Below are positions 7,067 to 14,502 of a stretch of DNA of 14,502 bases, in pieces. The DNA lies in the NCBI GenBank assembly GCA_038138625.1, contig JAYQEA010000100.1:1-14502 (forward strand), written 5' to 3'. The stretch is from JAQXDR01 sp038138625 (lineage in GTDB: Bacteria; Pseudomonadota; Alphaproteobacteria; Rhodobacterales; Rhodobacteraceae). Below the pieces are notes generated by a model. The model made no database searches and was not told where the DNA came from. It worked only from the letters and a program-made list of their open reading frames with translations. Position numbers and translations under genes: made by a program. How positions within the stretch are numbered: the stretch's first letter is position 1; each line of letters begins with the position of its first letter.

Positions 7067-8245
7067 TCAGAATATCTCGAAAAGACCAGCCGCGCCCTGA
7101 CCGCCGCCGATGCACATTGTGACGACACCCAATTTTGCACCGCGTCTTTTACCCTCTATCAGCAAATGCCCCGTCATCCGCGCGCCTGTCATTCCAAACG
7201 GATGACCAATCGCTATCGAGCCGCCGTTGACGTTGCACAGGTCAGGATCGATGCCCAAACGGTCCCGGCAGTATAGCGCCTGAGATGCAAAAGCTTCGTT
7301 CAACTCCCAAAGATCGATATCCTGCACAGTCAAGCCATGACGCTCCAGCAATCTTGGTACGGCAAAGACTGGTCCGATCCCCATTTCGTCAGGTTCGCAA
7401 CCCGCAACCGCAAAGCCTTTGAAAGCCCCAAGCGGCTCAAGGCCTTCGCGGGCTGCAACGTCGGAGTCCACAACCACAAGCGCGGACGCACCATCAGATA
7501 ATTGCGACGCATTGCCGGCCGTTACAAAATGTCCGTCCCCCTGAACAGGGGCAAGTCCTGCCAAACCGTCCAGCGTGGTATTGGGTCGATTGCAGTCATC
7601 TGCTCCAAAGGTCACCTCTTTGCGGGTCACCTCGCCGGTTTGTTTGTCTTTGAACGCCTGCGTCACGGTCAAAGGGACGACTTCATCATCCAGTTTTCCA
7701 GCAGCCTGTGCTGCTGCGGTACGCTGTTGGCTTTGCAATGCCAAAGCATCTTGTGACTCGCGACTGATGTTATAGCGCTGCGCGACAACATCGGCTGTCT
7801 GAATCATTGACATGTAAATGTCCGGTTTGTTTTGCAAAAGCCAGCGGTCTTGATCCTGTGGCGGGCGCGACGGTGGCATTTGACTGATGCTCTCGACACC
7901 ACCGGCGATGGCTGCAGCCGCCCCTTCGCTGGTAATTGTATGCGCGGCCATCGCGACCGCTTGCAAGCCAGAAGAGCAAAACCGGTTGACCGTCGCTGCC
8001 GCAATTGTCACTGGCAAGCCCGCCCGGATCACCGCCTGACGCGCGATGTTGTTCCCTGTCCAACCCTCGGGAAAGCCACAGCCCACAAAAGCGTCTTCGA
8101 TCAGATCCGGATTCACGCCAGAGCGTGCAACAGCATGCTTGATGACATGTCCAGCCAATGTGGCGCCGTGGGTTTCATTGAACGCCCCGCGATAGGATTT
8201 CGCCAACCCGGTGCGCGCGGTCGAAACCAAGACTGCTTGTTTCAT
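7067..8245 (-). CDS. Acetyl-CoA C-acyltransferase (thiolase)
   Basis: A 392-residue thiolase of standard length. It cleaves a 3-oxoacyl-CoA with CoA to give acetyl-CoA and a shortened acyl-CoA; the biosynthetic direction is also possible for the family. All catalytic residues are present: nucleophile C90 in NRFCSSG, the NEAFA box at 316-320, H348 in GGSIAIGHPFG, and C378 in CIGGGQG. The start at 8245 has AAGGA eight bases upstream, and that site overlaps the TAA of the preceding gene, so translation is probably coupled. It is the second gene of the operon and corresponds to pimB in the pim operon. Degradative use is inferred from the operon context. Confidence 0.95.
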   Translation of the reverse strand: MKQAVLVSTARTGLAKSYRGAFNETHGATLAGHVIKHAVARSGVNPDLIEDAFVGCGFPEGWTGNNIARQAVIRAGLPVTIAAATVNRFCSSGLQAVAMAAHTITSEGAAAAIAGGVESISQMPPSRPPQDQDRWLLQNKPDIYMSMIQTADVVAQRYNISRESQDALALQSQQRTAAAQAAGKLDDEVVPLTVTQAFKDKQTGEVTRKEVTFGADDCNRPNTTLDGLAGLAPVQGDGHFVTAGNASQLSDGASALVVVDSDVAAREGLEPLGAFKGFAVAGCEPDEMGIGPVFAVPRLLERHGLTVQDIDLWELNEAFASQALYCRDRLGIDPDLCNVNGGSIAIGHPFGMTGARMTGHLLIEGKRRGAKLGVVTMCIGGGQGAAGLFEIF

Positions 8246-8256
8246 ATAGACTGTCC

Positions 8257-10344
8257 TTATGCGTTAAGATCGGAGAACAACTGCCCGCTTGCGACCAATG
8301 TCTCCAATAATGGTGCCGGTTGCCAAAGATAATCATCTTCTTTTGAGAAGCGTCTGACATCCGCCAAAATCTTGTCCAACCCGACCGTGTCTGCGTAGTG
8401 CATCGGCCCACCGCGCCACCGCGGGAAACCATAGCCGTTCACCAAGGTAACATCGACATCCAATGGTCGCAAAGCAATCCTCTCTTCAACGATCCGCGCG
8501 GCCTCGTTCACCATTGCGGCCATGAAACGGTCAACGATCTCCTGCGCAGTGACCTGCTCTGCGATGATGCCCTTGGCAGCACGCTCTTCCACGATAATGT
8601 CCAGCACTTCGGGGTCCTCACGGGTCTGGCCGTCTTCGTAAATATAAAATCCACGACCGGTTTTGCGGCCCAGTCTCTTTTTCTCGCATAGGCGATCGGA
8701 AAATTCGGCGTATGCCTCTCGGGGGTCACGAAAAGGTGCAAGCCTCTTCCGTGTCGCATAGCCTATGTCCAACCCGGCAAGATCAGATACGGAAAAAGGA
8801 CCCATCGCCATACCAAAGTCAACCAGCGCACGATCAACCTCGTATGGGCTGGCGCCGCGCATGACCGCTCCGTCTATCGCACGGCGGTAAAACGATAAAA
8901 GCCGATTGCCGATAAACCCGTCACACACACCTGCACGCACCGCAATCTTTTGCATCTTTTTTGCTAGGGCAAAGCCGGTCGCCACGACCTCAGGTAAGGT
9001 TTTTTCAGCGACCACCACCTCGAGCAGCTTCATCATATGGGCCGGTGAAAAGAAATGAAGTCCAATGACATCACCAGGACGGTCTGTAGCGTTTGCAATC
9101 GTATTTACGTCCAGATATGACGTATTGGTCGCCAAAACCGCGCCCGGTTTGCAAACTGCGTCAAGTTGGGCGAAGATTTCCCTCTTTACATCCATGCTTT
9201 CGAACGCGGCCTCGATAATTATGTCCGCCTCTGCCAGCATTGCGTAATCCGTCGAGGTCACAAAACGCCTCTCAACAATGTCTTCAAATGCCGATTGACC
9301 GAGCTTGCCACGTTTGACCGAGCCTTGCAGGGTCTTGGTCACAGTGGACAAGGCACGTTCCGCCGCATCTGACGCACGTTCAACCAAGACCACATCCAGC
9401 CCCGACAACAGAGCACTGGTCGCGATCCCTGCGCCCATGGTGCCACCGCCGATAATTCCAATGGATGCGAATTCGCGCGATGAGCTCTCTTTGATCTCGG
9501 GCACTTTTGCAACCTGACGTTCCGCAAAAAATGCATGGATCAAAGCCGCCCGCTGATCGCCTTGCATCAACTTTTGAAACAGATCTCTTTCTACCCTAAG
9601 GCCCTCTTCCAAGGGCAGTTTCGTCGCCGCCTCGATGGCATCTATGCATATCAAAGGCGCAACCTGGCCCCGCATTTTTTTCTTAACAGCCGATCGTGCG
9701 GCGTCAAAAGTTTCACCCACAAAAGACTGGCACACCAAATCACCAGTGGGTCGTGCACCCTGCCCGTCTGCAACAAGGGCTTTGGCATAGGCAATGCCTG
9801 CATCCCTCGGAGAGCTGTTTTCTGCAATTTGATCAATCAAACCGGCGCGTTGCGCCTCGTCAGCGTTGATCTGGCGGCCGGTGGTGATCATGTCAATCGC
9901 CATTTGCACAGGCACAAGGCGCGGCAAACGTTGCGTGCCGCCTGCCCCGGGCAAAAGACCCAGCTTTACTTCCGGCAGTCCAAAACGTGTATCAGGCTGG
10001 GCGATCCTATAATGCGCCCCAAGCGCCACTTCCAAGCCGCCTCCAAGCACCGTTCCATGCAAAGACGCAATCACCGGCTTTGACGATGCTTCTATGGCGG
10101 CGACGACTGACGGTAAATTCGGCGGCACGGGCGGCTTGCCGAATTCCCTGATGTCTGCACCCGCAATAAACGTCCGGCCATCACAACAGATCACAATGGC
10201 TGCCACAGACGGGTCAGCTAGTGCACATTGAATGCCGTCGGCCAGACCCGAGCGCACTGCAAAGGACGCTGCATTCACCGGTGGATTTGAAATGCTGATA
10301 ATGGCAATACCACCATGAGCGTCATAGCGCGCTGCTTGTGTCAA
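8257..10344 (-). CDS. Bifunctional enoyl-CoA hydratase / 3-hydroxyacyl-CoA dehydrogenase
   Basis: A 695-residue fusion of FadB/FadJ/PimF type. Residues about 1-190 are a crotonase domain with both hydratase glutamates, E105 in GGGLEVALG and E125 in PEVKLGLLPGAGG. Residues about 294-475 are the NAD-binding domain with GIIGGGTMGAGIA (296-308) and the catalytic pair H430 (LHFFSPAH) and E442. C-terminal dehydrogenase helices follow in two copies (about 476-570 and 600-690). It hydrates a 2-enoyl-CoA and oxidises the 3-hydroxy product, feeding the thiolase next to it. The start is a TTG at 10344, chosen because GGAAGGA lies seven bases upstream and no ATG occurs nearby in frame; the homologous reading begins here. 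It is the first gene of the operon. The length is near that of FadJ (about 710) and shorter than most FadB. Confidence 0.94.
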   Translation of the reverse strand: MTQAARYDAHGGIAIISISNPPVNAASFAVRSGLADGIQCALADPSVAAIVICCDGRTFIAGADIREFGKPPVPPNLPSVVAAIEASSKPVIASLHGTVLGGGLEVALGAHYRIAQPDTRFGLPEVKLGLLPGAGGTQRLPRLVPVQMAIDMITTGRQINADEAQRAGLIDQIAENSSPRDAGIAYAKALVADGQGARPTGDLVCQSFVGETFDAARSAVKKKMRGQVAPLICIDAIEAATKLPLEEGLRVERDLFQKLMQGDQRAALIHAFFAERQVAKVPEIKESSSREFASIGIIGGGTMGAGIATSALLSGLDVVLVERASDAAERALSTVTKTLQGSVKRGKLGQSAFEDIVERRFVTSTDYAMLAEADIIIEAAFESMDVKREIFAQLDAVCKPGAVLATNTSYLDVNTIANATDRPGDVIGLHFFSPAHMMKLLEVVVAEKTLPEVVATGFALAKKMQKIAVRAGVCDGFIGNRLLSFYRRAIDGAVMRGASPYEVDRALVDFGMAMGPFSVSDLAGLDIGYATRKRLAPFRDPREAYAEFSDRLCEKKRLGRKTGRGFYIYEDGQTREDPEVLDIIVEERAAKGIIAEQVTAQEIVDRFMAAMVNEAARIVEERIALRPLDVDVTLVNGYGFPRWRGGPMHYADTVGLDKILADVRRFSKEDDYLWQPAPLLETLVASGQLFSDLNA

Positions 10345-10403
10345 CCTGATGTCCTTCCCGCAAGTTGTTCCAGAAGATCCTGAATTAAAGCGTGAGAAAT
10401 TTC

Positions 10404-10432
10404 AATATGTAGAATTTTTAACCGTGCGTCAG
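10404..10432 (-). promoter_or_regulatory. Possible promoter of the acyl-CoA operon
   Basis: On the minus strand CTGACG (10432-10427) and CATATT (10409-10404) are separated by 17 bases; each matches four of six sigma-70 consensus bases. The predicted start near 10396 would give a leader of about 50 bases before the TTG of the first gene. The hexamers are imperfect, as expected of a regulated promoter. The 10345-10535 gap is the only sizeable non-coding stretch ahead of the operon, so the promoter should be somewhere in it. Confidence 0.35.
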
Positions 10433-10461
10433 TTCCTTTTATGGGCCCAAAGTATCAGCAT

Positions 10462-10485
10462 GACGTTTTGTTAGCTTTTAAAAAG
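10462..10485. promoter_or_regulatory. Possible regulator site upstream of the operon promoter
   Basis: GACGTTTT at 10462-10469 matches seven of eight bases of the left arm of the palindrome in front of the IclR gene (GGCGTTTT). A few bases on, CTTTT-A-AAAAG (10475-10485) is a perfect short inverted repeat with a similar T/A core. It lies upstream of the suggested -35, the place where activating IclR-family proteins often bind. The match is partial and AT-rich, so chance is a real possibility. Confidence 0.22.
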
Positions 10486-10535
10486 ACGTTCTTTGTTCGG
10501 GTTTATTGTGCAAAGCAGCAGCGCGCGAATAGTAG

Positions 10536-12239
10536 CTAGAGAATTTCAAATCTTGTCACATCAACCAATCCATGATCGGTGATTTTCAAAGCCGGAATCA
10601 CCGGAAGCGCCAGAAATGCAAGCTGTAAAAAAGGCTCTGCCAAGGTCACACCAAGATCCTTGGCCGCAGTGCGCAATAACACCAATTGATCACGAACCGT
10701 TTCAAAGGGGTCAAGACTCATCAAGCCAGCAACCGGAAGGGCCAGTTCAGCAATCACCTGACCCTCCATCACAACCACAAATCCGCCTTCGATTTCGGAC
10801 AAGCGATTGGCCGCGATGGCCATATCTTCGTACTGGACACCAACACATGCGATATTGTGGTGATCGTGACACACCGTCGAAGCTATGGCCCCGCGCTGCA
10901 AAGTAAATCCGCGCACAAAGCCCGTCGCAATATTCCCGTTTCGTCCGTGACGCTCGATCACCGCAATACGCGCCAGATCCCGCCCCGGATCGGGTCTTTT
11001 GTCTCCATCCAGAATTGGAATATCGATTTTCAGGTGCTCGGTCAGAATTTTACCTTCAACAATACCAATGACATCAGTATCTTGGCGATTATCCACTACG
11101 CGAAAGTCTCGGGGGCTCAAACGCGGGGCTTTAACGGATCGGCGGCCTATTGCAGGCTGGGTCACCCGCGCATCAAAGGCAGCCTGCGTCACCTCGACAC
11201 CTGCGGCCCAGACATGTGTTACATCACACCGCTCCAGATCATGCAACGCCACGATATCCGCACGCAGCCCGGGTGCAATCAGCCCACGGTCTTTCAATCC
11301 AAAAGCTTCGGCCGCAGACAAGGATGCCGCCCGATAAGCTGCAATCAAAGGGGTTCCCAGAGCAATCAAAGAGCGGATCATATGATCCAGATGGCCCTCT
11401 TCTGCAATATCGAGAGGATTACGATCATCGGTACACAGACACATGTAAGGCGCGGTCCGTTCCGTCAAAAGAGGCTGCAAAGCATGTAAATCCTTGGACA
11501 CTGAGCCCTCACGGATCAAAACACGCAGTCCTTTTTGCAGCTTTTCGCGGGCTTCGGCAGCGGTTGTGGCCTCGTGTTCGGTACGAATGCCAGCCGCAAT
11601 ATACCCATTTAGGTCCTTGCCGCTCAATAAAGGACAATGCCCATCCATATGCCGACCTGAAAACAGGGCGAGCTTGTCCAACATACCCGGATCACGTGCA
11701 ATAACTCCGGGGTAATTCATAACCTCGGCAAGACCCAAACCCGATGGATGTCCCATCAAAGGCACAAGATCATCAGCGTCAAGCTCTGCGCCAGCTGTCT
11801 CCATATGGGTTGAAGGCACACAAGAGCTTAACTGCACCCGCAAATCCATCAAGGTATGCAAACTTGCCTCCTGAAAATACCGAATACCCTCTGCCCCAAG
11901 AACGTTGGCAATCTCATGCGGGTCGCAAATAGCCGTTGTCACCCCAAGCGGCGTCACACAGCGGTCAAATTCAAGCGGTGTCACACAGGAACTCTCAACA
12001 TGAAGATGTGTGTCGATGAACCCGGGAACCAGTATCATATCAGAGACGTCACGTACGACGTGGCCGTCATAGTCGGCGCCCGTGCCAACAATCATGTCCC
12101 CGCAGATGGCGACATCGCCCTCTACCAGATCACCTGTCACCAGATCCAGAACACGACCACCGCGCAAAACCAGATCGGCCGGGATAGCTCCGACCCCTTG
12201 TGCAATAAGCTCCGCGATGTCTGAGGGTTGATTTGTCAT
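10536..12239 (-). CDS. ade: Adenine deaminase
   Basis: A 567-residue amidohydrolase-superfamily enzyme that converts adenine to hypoxanthine and ammonia in purine salvage; cytoplasmic. Length fits the Ade family (about 570-600). The metal-binding entry motif HLHVESS (78-84) follows GFIDT, with the family-typical ICDPHEIANVLG (104-115). Other likely metal or active-site positions are E172 in LAEVMN, H197 and H201 in GRHMDGHCP, H222 in TEHEAT, and D271/D272 in CTDDRNP. The adenine-deaminase-specific C-terminal domain is present, with TVCHDHHNI (455-463) and ending in FLALPVIPALKITDHGL. The ATG has a modest AGAGAG site. It is separated from the operon by 191 bases and from the kinase by 295, so it is probably monocistronic. 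No purine riboswitch fold was recognised in its leader. A 12-bp palindrome lies about 105 bases upstream. Confidence 0.96.
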   Translation of the reverse strand: MTNQPSDIAELIAQGVGAIPADLVLRGGRVLDLVTGDLVEGDVAICGDMIVGTGADYDGHVVRDVSDMILVPGFIDTHLHVESSCVTPLEFDRCVTPLGVTTAICDPHEIANVLGAEGIRYFQEASLHTLMDLRVQLSSCVPSTHMETAGAELDADDLVPLMGHPSGLGLAEVMNYPGVIARDPGMLDKLALFSGRHMDGHCPLLSGKDLNGYIAAGIRTEHEATTAAEAREKLQKGLRVLIREGSVSKDLHALQPLLTERTAPYMCLCTDDRNPLDIAEEGHLDHMIRSLIALGTPLIAAYRAASLSAAEAFGLKDRGLIAPGLRADIVALHDLERCDVTHVWAAGVEVTQAAFDARVTQPAIGRRSVKAPRLSPRDFRVVDNRQDTDVIGIVEGKILTEHLKIDIPILDGDKRPDPGRDLARIAVIERHGRNGNIATGFVRGFTLQRGAIASTVCHDHHNIACVGVQYEDMAIAANRLSEIEGGFVVVMEGQVIAELALPVAGLMSLDPFETVRDQLVLLRTAAKDLGVTLAEPFLQLAFLALPVIPALKITDHGLVDVTRFEIL

Positions 12240-12344
12240 GGCACTCTCTTGGCTGATAAAATCAACCTACAGCACATCGTAATTCAAGGCGATGGACAAG
12301 CACATACCTGCAAGACCGTATCGCACAACGTCGATTTTGCACAA

Positions 12345-12356
12345 TAGTCCGGACTA
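12345..12356. promoter_or_regulatory. 12-bp palindrome upstream of adenine deaminase
   Basis: TAGTCCGGACTA is a perfect 12-bp palindrome without spacer, about 105 bases before the ade start, in non-coding DNA. It could be a binding site for a dimeric regulator. A few perfect 12-mers are expected by chance in a window of this size, so only its location makes it notable. The rest of 12240-12534 shows no gene. Confidence 0.25.
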
Positions 12357-12416
12357 ATTCCAGCAAAACCAACTTAATCGAACGACACGCCGGTGACGCG
12401 AACGGTAAGGCATAAC

Positions 12417-12454
12417 AAAAACGAATGCGTCACTGGCACGGCGACACCCCGTGC
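12417..12454 (-). terminator. Weak possible terminator after the kinase gene
   Basis: On the minus strand GCACGG and CCGTGC (12454-12436) form a 6-bp GC-rich stem with a 7-base loop, about 80 bases beyond the kinase stop. A TTTTT run occurs at 12421-12417, but 13-14 bases after the stem, too far for a classical Rho-independent terminator. It may instead be an RNA 3'-end stabilising hairpin or chance. Confidence 0.2.
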
Positions 12455-12534
12455 GCTGGTTCATACACGTCACAGACAGATCCCCAAGACCGGCGTGAAC
12501 CGCCTAACGATCCAAAGATGCGCAGCCCCCAGCC

Positions 12535-13425
12535 CTAGGCTGGAACACCAGACTGCACGAGCGTCTGCGCCAGAACCAATGCGCCATCCAACGCAGTGCC
12601 AACAGGTTTGCGCAGATCGGACGAGAATTTTTCGTTCAGGTATGGCTTGTAGCTTTCCCCGATGCCTCCGGTCAGGCAAATCCACTGACCTTTTTCATAT
12701 CCAAGAGTGGATAACGCCCGACCAATCCATTTCGCACCACGACGCATGAGCAGCTGCGCACCGGGGTCTCCCGCCTCGGCCAGTGCACAGACGGATGGGG
12801 CAATGCGGGCAAATTCGTCGGGCCGCGCTGTGCGGGCAAATTCGATCACACCCTTCGGGCCGTTCATCTCTGCCAAAATGGTACGGGACATATCCGTTTG
12901 CGGATCCAACCCGTCGTGCGCCCACAAAGCCATGGATAACGCCGACCGCCCCAGCCACGCGCCCGATGCCTCGTCTCCAACAGCGATACCCCAGCCTCCG
13001 ATGGCCGAGATCTCGTCACCAAAGCTGCGCACGAAAAATGACCCTGTGCCAAGCGCAGCCACATAGCCGTCCCGCCCGTCCAACGCCCCCATGATCATGG
13101 CGCGGCGGTCATCCTCGACCTGCAAATGATCAAATGGCAAGACCTGAGCAAGCTCTTGCGCGTCCTCGGGACGGGTCACACCGGCAACACCGGCATAGGT
13201 TGGCAAGGTCCAGAGTTCGCGCAATGACAGGTCCGCTTTTTCCGCCAAAACCTGAAGCGCCGCATAGATCGCCGCAGCACATCCCTGCGGATCGGCGGTA
13301 AAATTGGCCCCCGGTGCACGGTGGTCCACCCGCCGAATTCCATCCGACCATGTGGCGCGGCAATAGGTTGCCCCACAGTCGATGCCGATATGCGCGTAAT
13401 TTCTCATTTTTTGATAATACGGCAT
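12535..13425 (-). CDS. BadF/BadG/BcrA/BcrD-family kinase, probable amino-sugar kinase
   Basis: A 296-residue member of the ASKHA (sugar kinase/Hsp70/actin) fold, of the group that includes N-acetylglucosamine and glucosamine kinases. Phosphate-1 motif is HIGIDCGATYCRA (12-24), with D16 positioned for Mg-ATP. VEDD (103-106) carries the probable catalytic aspartate. Phosphate-2 is ALGTGSF (124-130), followed by GGWG...GDEASGAWLG (143-159), typical of these sugar kinases, and the adenosine motif LTGGIGES (251-258). The start at 13425 is preferred over the ATG six codons later because AAGGG stands seven bases before it. It is divergent from the pentapeptide-repeat gene, with 90 bases between. No transporter or sugar-catabolic gene is in the window to fix the substrate. 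The activating subunits of 2-hydroxyacyl-CoA dehydratase and benzoyl-CoA reductase share the fold, but they carry cluster-binding cysteine motifs not seen here. Confidence 0.85.
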   Translation of the reverse strand: MPYYQKMRNYAHIGIDCGATYCRATWSDGIRRVDHRAPGANFTADPQGCAAAIYAALQVLAEKADLSLRELWTLPTYAGVAGVTRPEDAQELAQVLPFDHLQVEDDRRAMIMGALDGRDGYVAALGTGSFFVRSFGDEISAIGGWGIAVGDEASGAWLGRSALSMALWAHDGLDPQTDMSRTILAEMNGPKGVIEFARTARPDEFARIAPSVCALAEAGDPGAQLLMRRGAKWIGRALSTLGYEKGQWICLTGGIGESYKPYLNEKFSSDLRKPVGTALDGALVLAQTLVQSGVPA

Positions 13426-13457
13426 TTTTTAGCCCTTGGCGAGGGGGCACCCCCCCG

Positions 13458-13485
13458 TTGCATGGCACAAAGCGGCTGATAAACT
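13458..13485 (+). promoter_or_regulatory. Possible promoter of the pentapeptide-repeat gene
   Basis: TTGCAT (13458-13463) and TAAACT (13480-13485) are separated by 16 bases and match three and four of six sigma-70 consensus bases. They lie about 30 bases before the ATG at 13516, inside the 90-base divergent spacer. Just before them a G-run and C-run (GGGGG, CAC, CCCCC around 13443-13456) could pair as a short hairpin. Confidence 0.28.
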
Positions 13486-13515
13486 GTCAAAAAGTTGCAG
13501 AAAGAACACGCCAAA

Positions 13516-14502
13516 ATGGAATCACTTATCGACCCTACAACTTTACAGACGGTAGTGCTGTGGTTTCTTGGTCTTCTGCTTGTCCTGTGCATCGGGGCGC
13601 TCGTCTGGCTGGAGCGGCAATCCCANNNNNNNNNNTCCCACAGCTGGCAGTCCGTCAAAGACGGGTTCAAAAAAAATTATGTTGGGATAATTGCAGTCCT
13701 CGGTGGAATTTTGGCGTGCCTTGCCATTTGGAAGTACATCTTTGAAATCGCTTTGTCTTTGGTCGGAATCGTTGACAGGCTCGAGGCTGCGGCGTGGACG
13801 TCAGGCGCAGACGCCGAAGCGATCAAAAACCTTGCCTATGCCACTGCCGTTCTGGGCGGTATTCTTGCAGCATCGACCACGTTGCTTTTTTCCCTGCTGC
13901 GGGTCTGGATCAATGATCGCAACATCCAAGCGGCCGAGCGCACAACCAAAGCGACCGAAGAAGGTCTGATCACCGACCGCATCAACACCGCCGTCGCTGG
14001 ATTGGGGGCAGAGAAAAACGTCAAGAAAATTGTGGCTGACGGCGAAACCGTCGAACACACCGAACCCAACCTAGAGGTCCGCACAGGCGCCTTGTTCGCC
14101 CTGCAACGGATCATGGAAGACAGCGATCGCGACCGCCCCCAGATCATCCAGATTATCAGCGCCTATATCCGCAACAATGCCGGATATGCGCGCGAATTGC
14201 CCAAGGGCGACCACACCGATCCCTCGGTATGGCGTAGATTTGCGGCCCTGCGGCCCCGCGTGGATATCGACATCGCGCTCAAAATTCTGGAAGGCCTGAA
14301 AAAATTGCCGGATGACGCATCGCGGGATGATCCGCCTAGACCAGATTTAAAAGCGGCAGACCTGCGCGGTCTGAATCTGGCTAGGTGCAACCTGTCCCAT
14401 ATGAACCTGAGAGACGCGCAGATGCAGGGCGCAGATCTGAGCAAAACACAAATGCAGGGCGCAGATCTGAGCAACGCAAAAATGCAGGGCGCAGATCTGA
14501 AC
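13516..14502 (+). CDS. Membrane-anchored pentapeptide-repeat protein, truncated by the window end
   Basis: The frame from the ATG at 13516 stays open for 329 codons to the last base, including across ten Ns at 13626-13635, so the 3' end is missing. Three hydrophobic segments (about 12-32, 55-76 and 107-128) suggest an inner-membrane N-terminus. Residues 140-230 form a soluble linker with ITDRINTAVAGLG (152-164) and EVRTGALFALQRI (187-199) followed by IISAYIRNNA, a pattern I associate with proteobacterial pentapeptide-repeat membrane proteins. From about 278 come A(D/N)LxX repeats: AADLRGLNLARCNL, then QMQGADL units, which build a right-handed beta helix. Family function is unsettled; a scaffolding or channel-associated role has been suggested for some members, and I do not assign one. 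The ribosome site is weak. It is divergent from the kinase gene. Confidence 0.82.
   Translation, partial: MESLIDPTTLQTVVLWFLGLLLVLCIGALVWLERQSXXXXSHSWQSVKDGFKKNYVGIIAVLGGILACLAIWKYIFEIALSLVGIVDRLEAAAWTSGADAEAIKNLAYATAVLGGILAASTTLLFSLLRVWINDRNIQAAERTTKATEEGLITDRINTAVAGLGAEKNVKKIVADGETVEHTEPNLEVRTGALFALQRIMEDSDRDRPQIIQIISAYIRNNAGYARELPKGDHTDPSVWRRFAALRPRVDIDIALKILEGLKKLPDDASRDDPPRPDLKAADLRGLNLARCNLSHMNLRDAQMQGADLSKTQMQGADLSNAKMQGADLN
13626..13635. other. Assembly gap of ten Ns
   Basis: Ten unknown bases lie inside the pentapeptide-repeat gene after codon 36. Both sides carry the same five bases, TCCCA. The reading frame is kept whether the ten Ns are taken literally or the flanks are merged at TCCCA, which would remove 15 bases, so the gap may hide an overlap and not missing sequence. 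Confidence 0.95.
14422..14502 (+). repeat. 30-bp tandem repeat encoding pentapeptide units
   Basis: ATGCAGGGCGCAGATCTGA recurs at 14422, 14452 and 14482, exactly 30 bases apart, with only a few differences in the bases between. Each unit encodes ten residues, two pentapeptides (MQGAD LSxxx). The third copy is cut by the window end, so the array may be longer. Near-identity at DNA level, including silent positions, points to recent duplication and not only to selection on the protein fold. Confidence 0.9.

Noticed and set aside
7057..7140. Longer start for the large acyl-CoA dehydrogenase
   Set aside because: The added 28 residues overlap the thiolase gene and do not resemble the family; the protein family begins at the MDLGYTTEQ start.
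12240..12350. Purine riboswitch in the adenine deaminase leader
   Set aside because: The conserved loop and junction pattern of purine riboswitches could not be found.

Overview
The window looks like chromosomal DNA of a marine alphaproteobacterium, most likely a roseobacter-type Rhodobacteraceae. This is judged from the protein families, their wording and the moderate GC; no 16S or other marker gene is present. Every confident gene is on the minus strand except one truncated gene at the right end. I see no tRNA, rRNA, IS element, prophage or CRISPR array.

Layout from left to right. Positions 1-946 hold no gene I can support; the first 180 bases are only about 32% GC. An IclR-family regulator lies at 947-1714, with a perfect inverted repeat just upstream. 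The stretch 1715-2370 carries that operator, a hairpin with a short T tract, and an overlooked small reading frame with a good ribosome site but an in-frame TGA at codon 12 (2077-2367). Then comes a tight six-gene catabolic operon read right to left (10344 to 2371): hydratase/3-hydroxyacyl-CoA dehydrogenase, thiolase, large and small acyl-CoA dehydrogenase subunits, a crotonase-fold enzyme and an acyl-CoA ligase. Upstream of it are adenine deaminase (10536-12239) and a BadF/BadG-type sugar kinase (12535-13425). Divergent from the kinase is a membrane protein with C-terminal pentapeptide repeats (13516 to the window end). It crosses a 10-N gap in frame and runs off the edge inside a 30-bp tandem repeat.

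How the genes work together. The operon encodes a complete beta-oxidation turn: CoA activation, paired-subunit dehydrogenation, hydration, oxidation and thiolysis, plus an extra crotonase. Its content matches the pimFABCDE dicarboxylate (pimelate) operon described in Rhodopseudomonas palustris, with the ligase moved to the end. A medium-chain dicarboxylate is therefore the leading substrate guess; a branched or ring-derived acyl-CoA is the main alternative. The IclR protein downstream is the natural candidate regulator. Adenine deaminase serves purine salvage, and the kinase probably phosphorylates an amino sugar; neither has an obvious link to the operon.

I found no clearly new system. The points most worth checking are the interrupted small gene behind the ligase, the placement of catalytic residues in the dehydrogenase pair and the crotonase, the IclR operator with its possible match upstream of the operon, and the gap and repeat in the pentapeptide gene.
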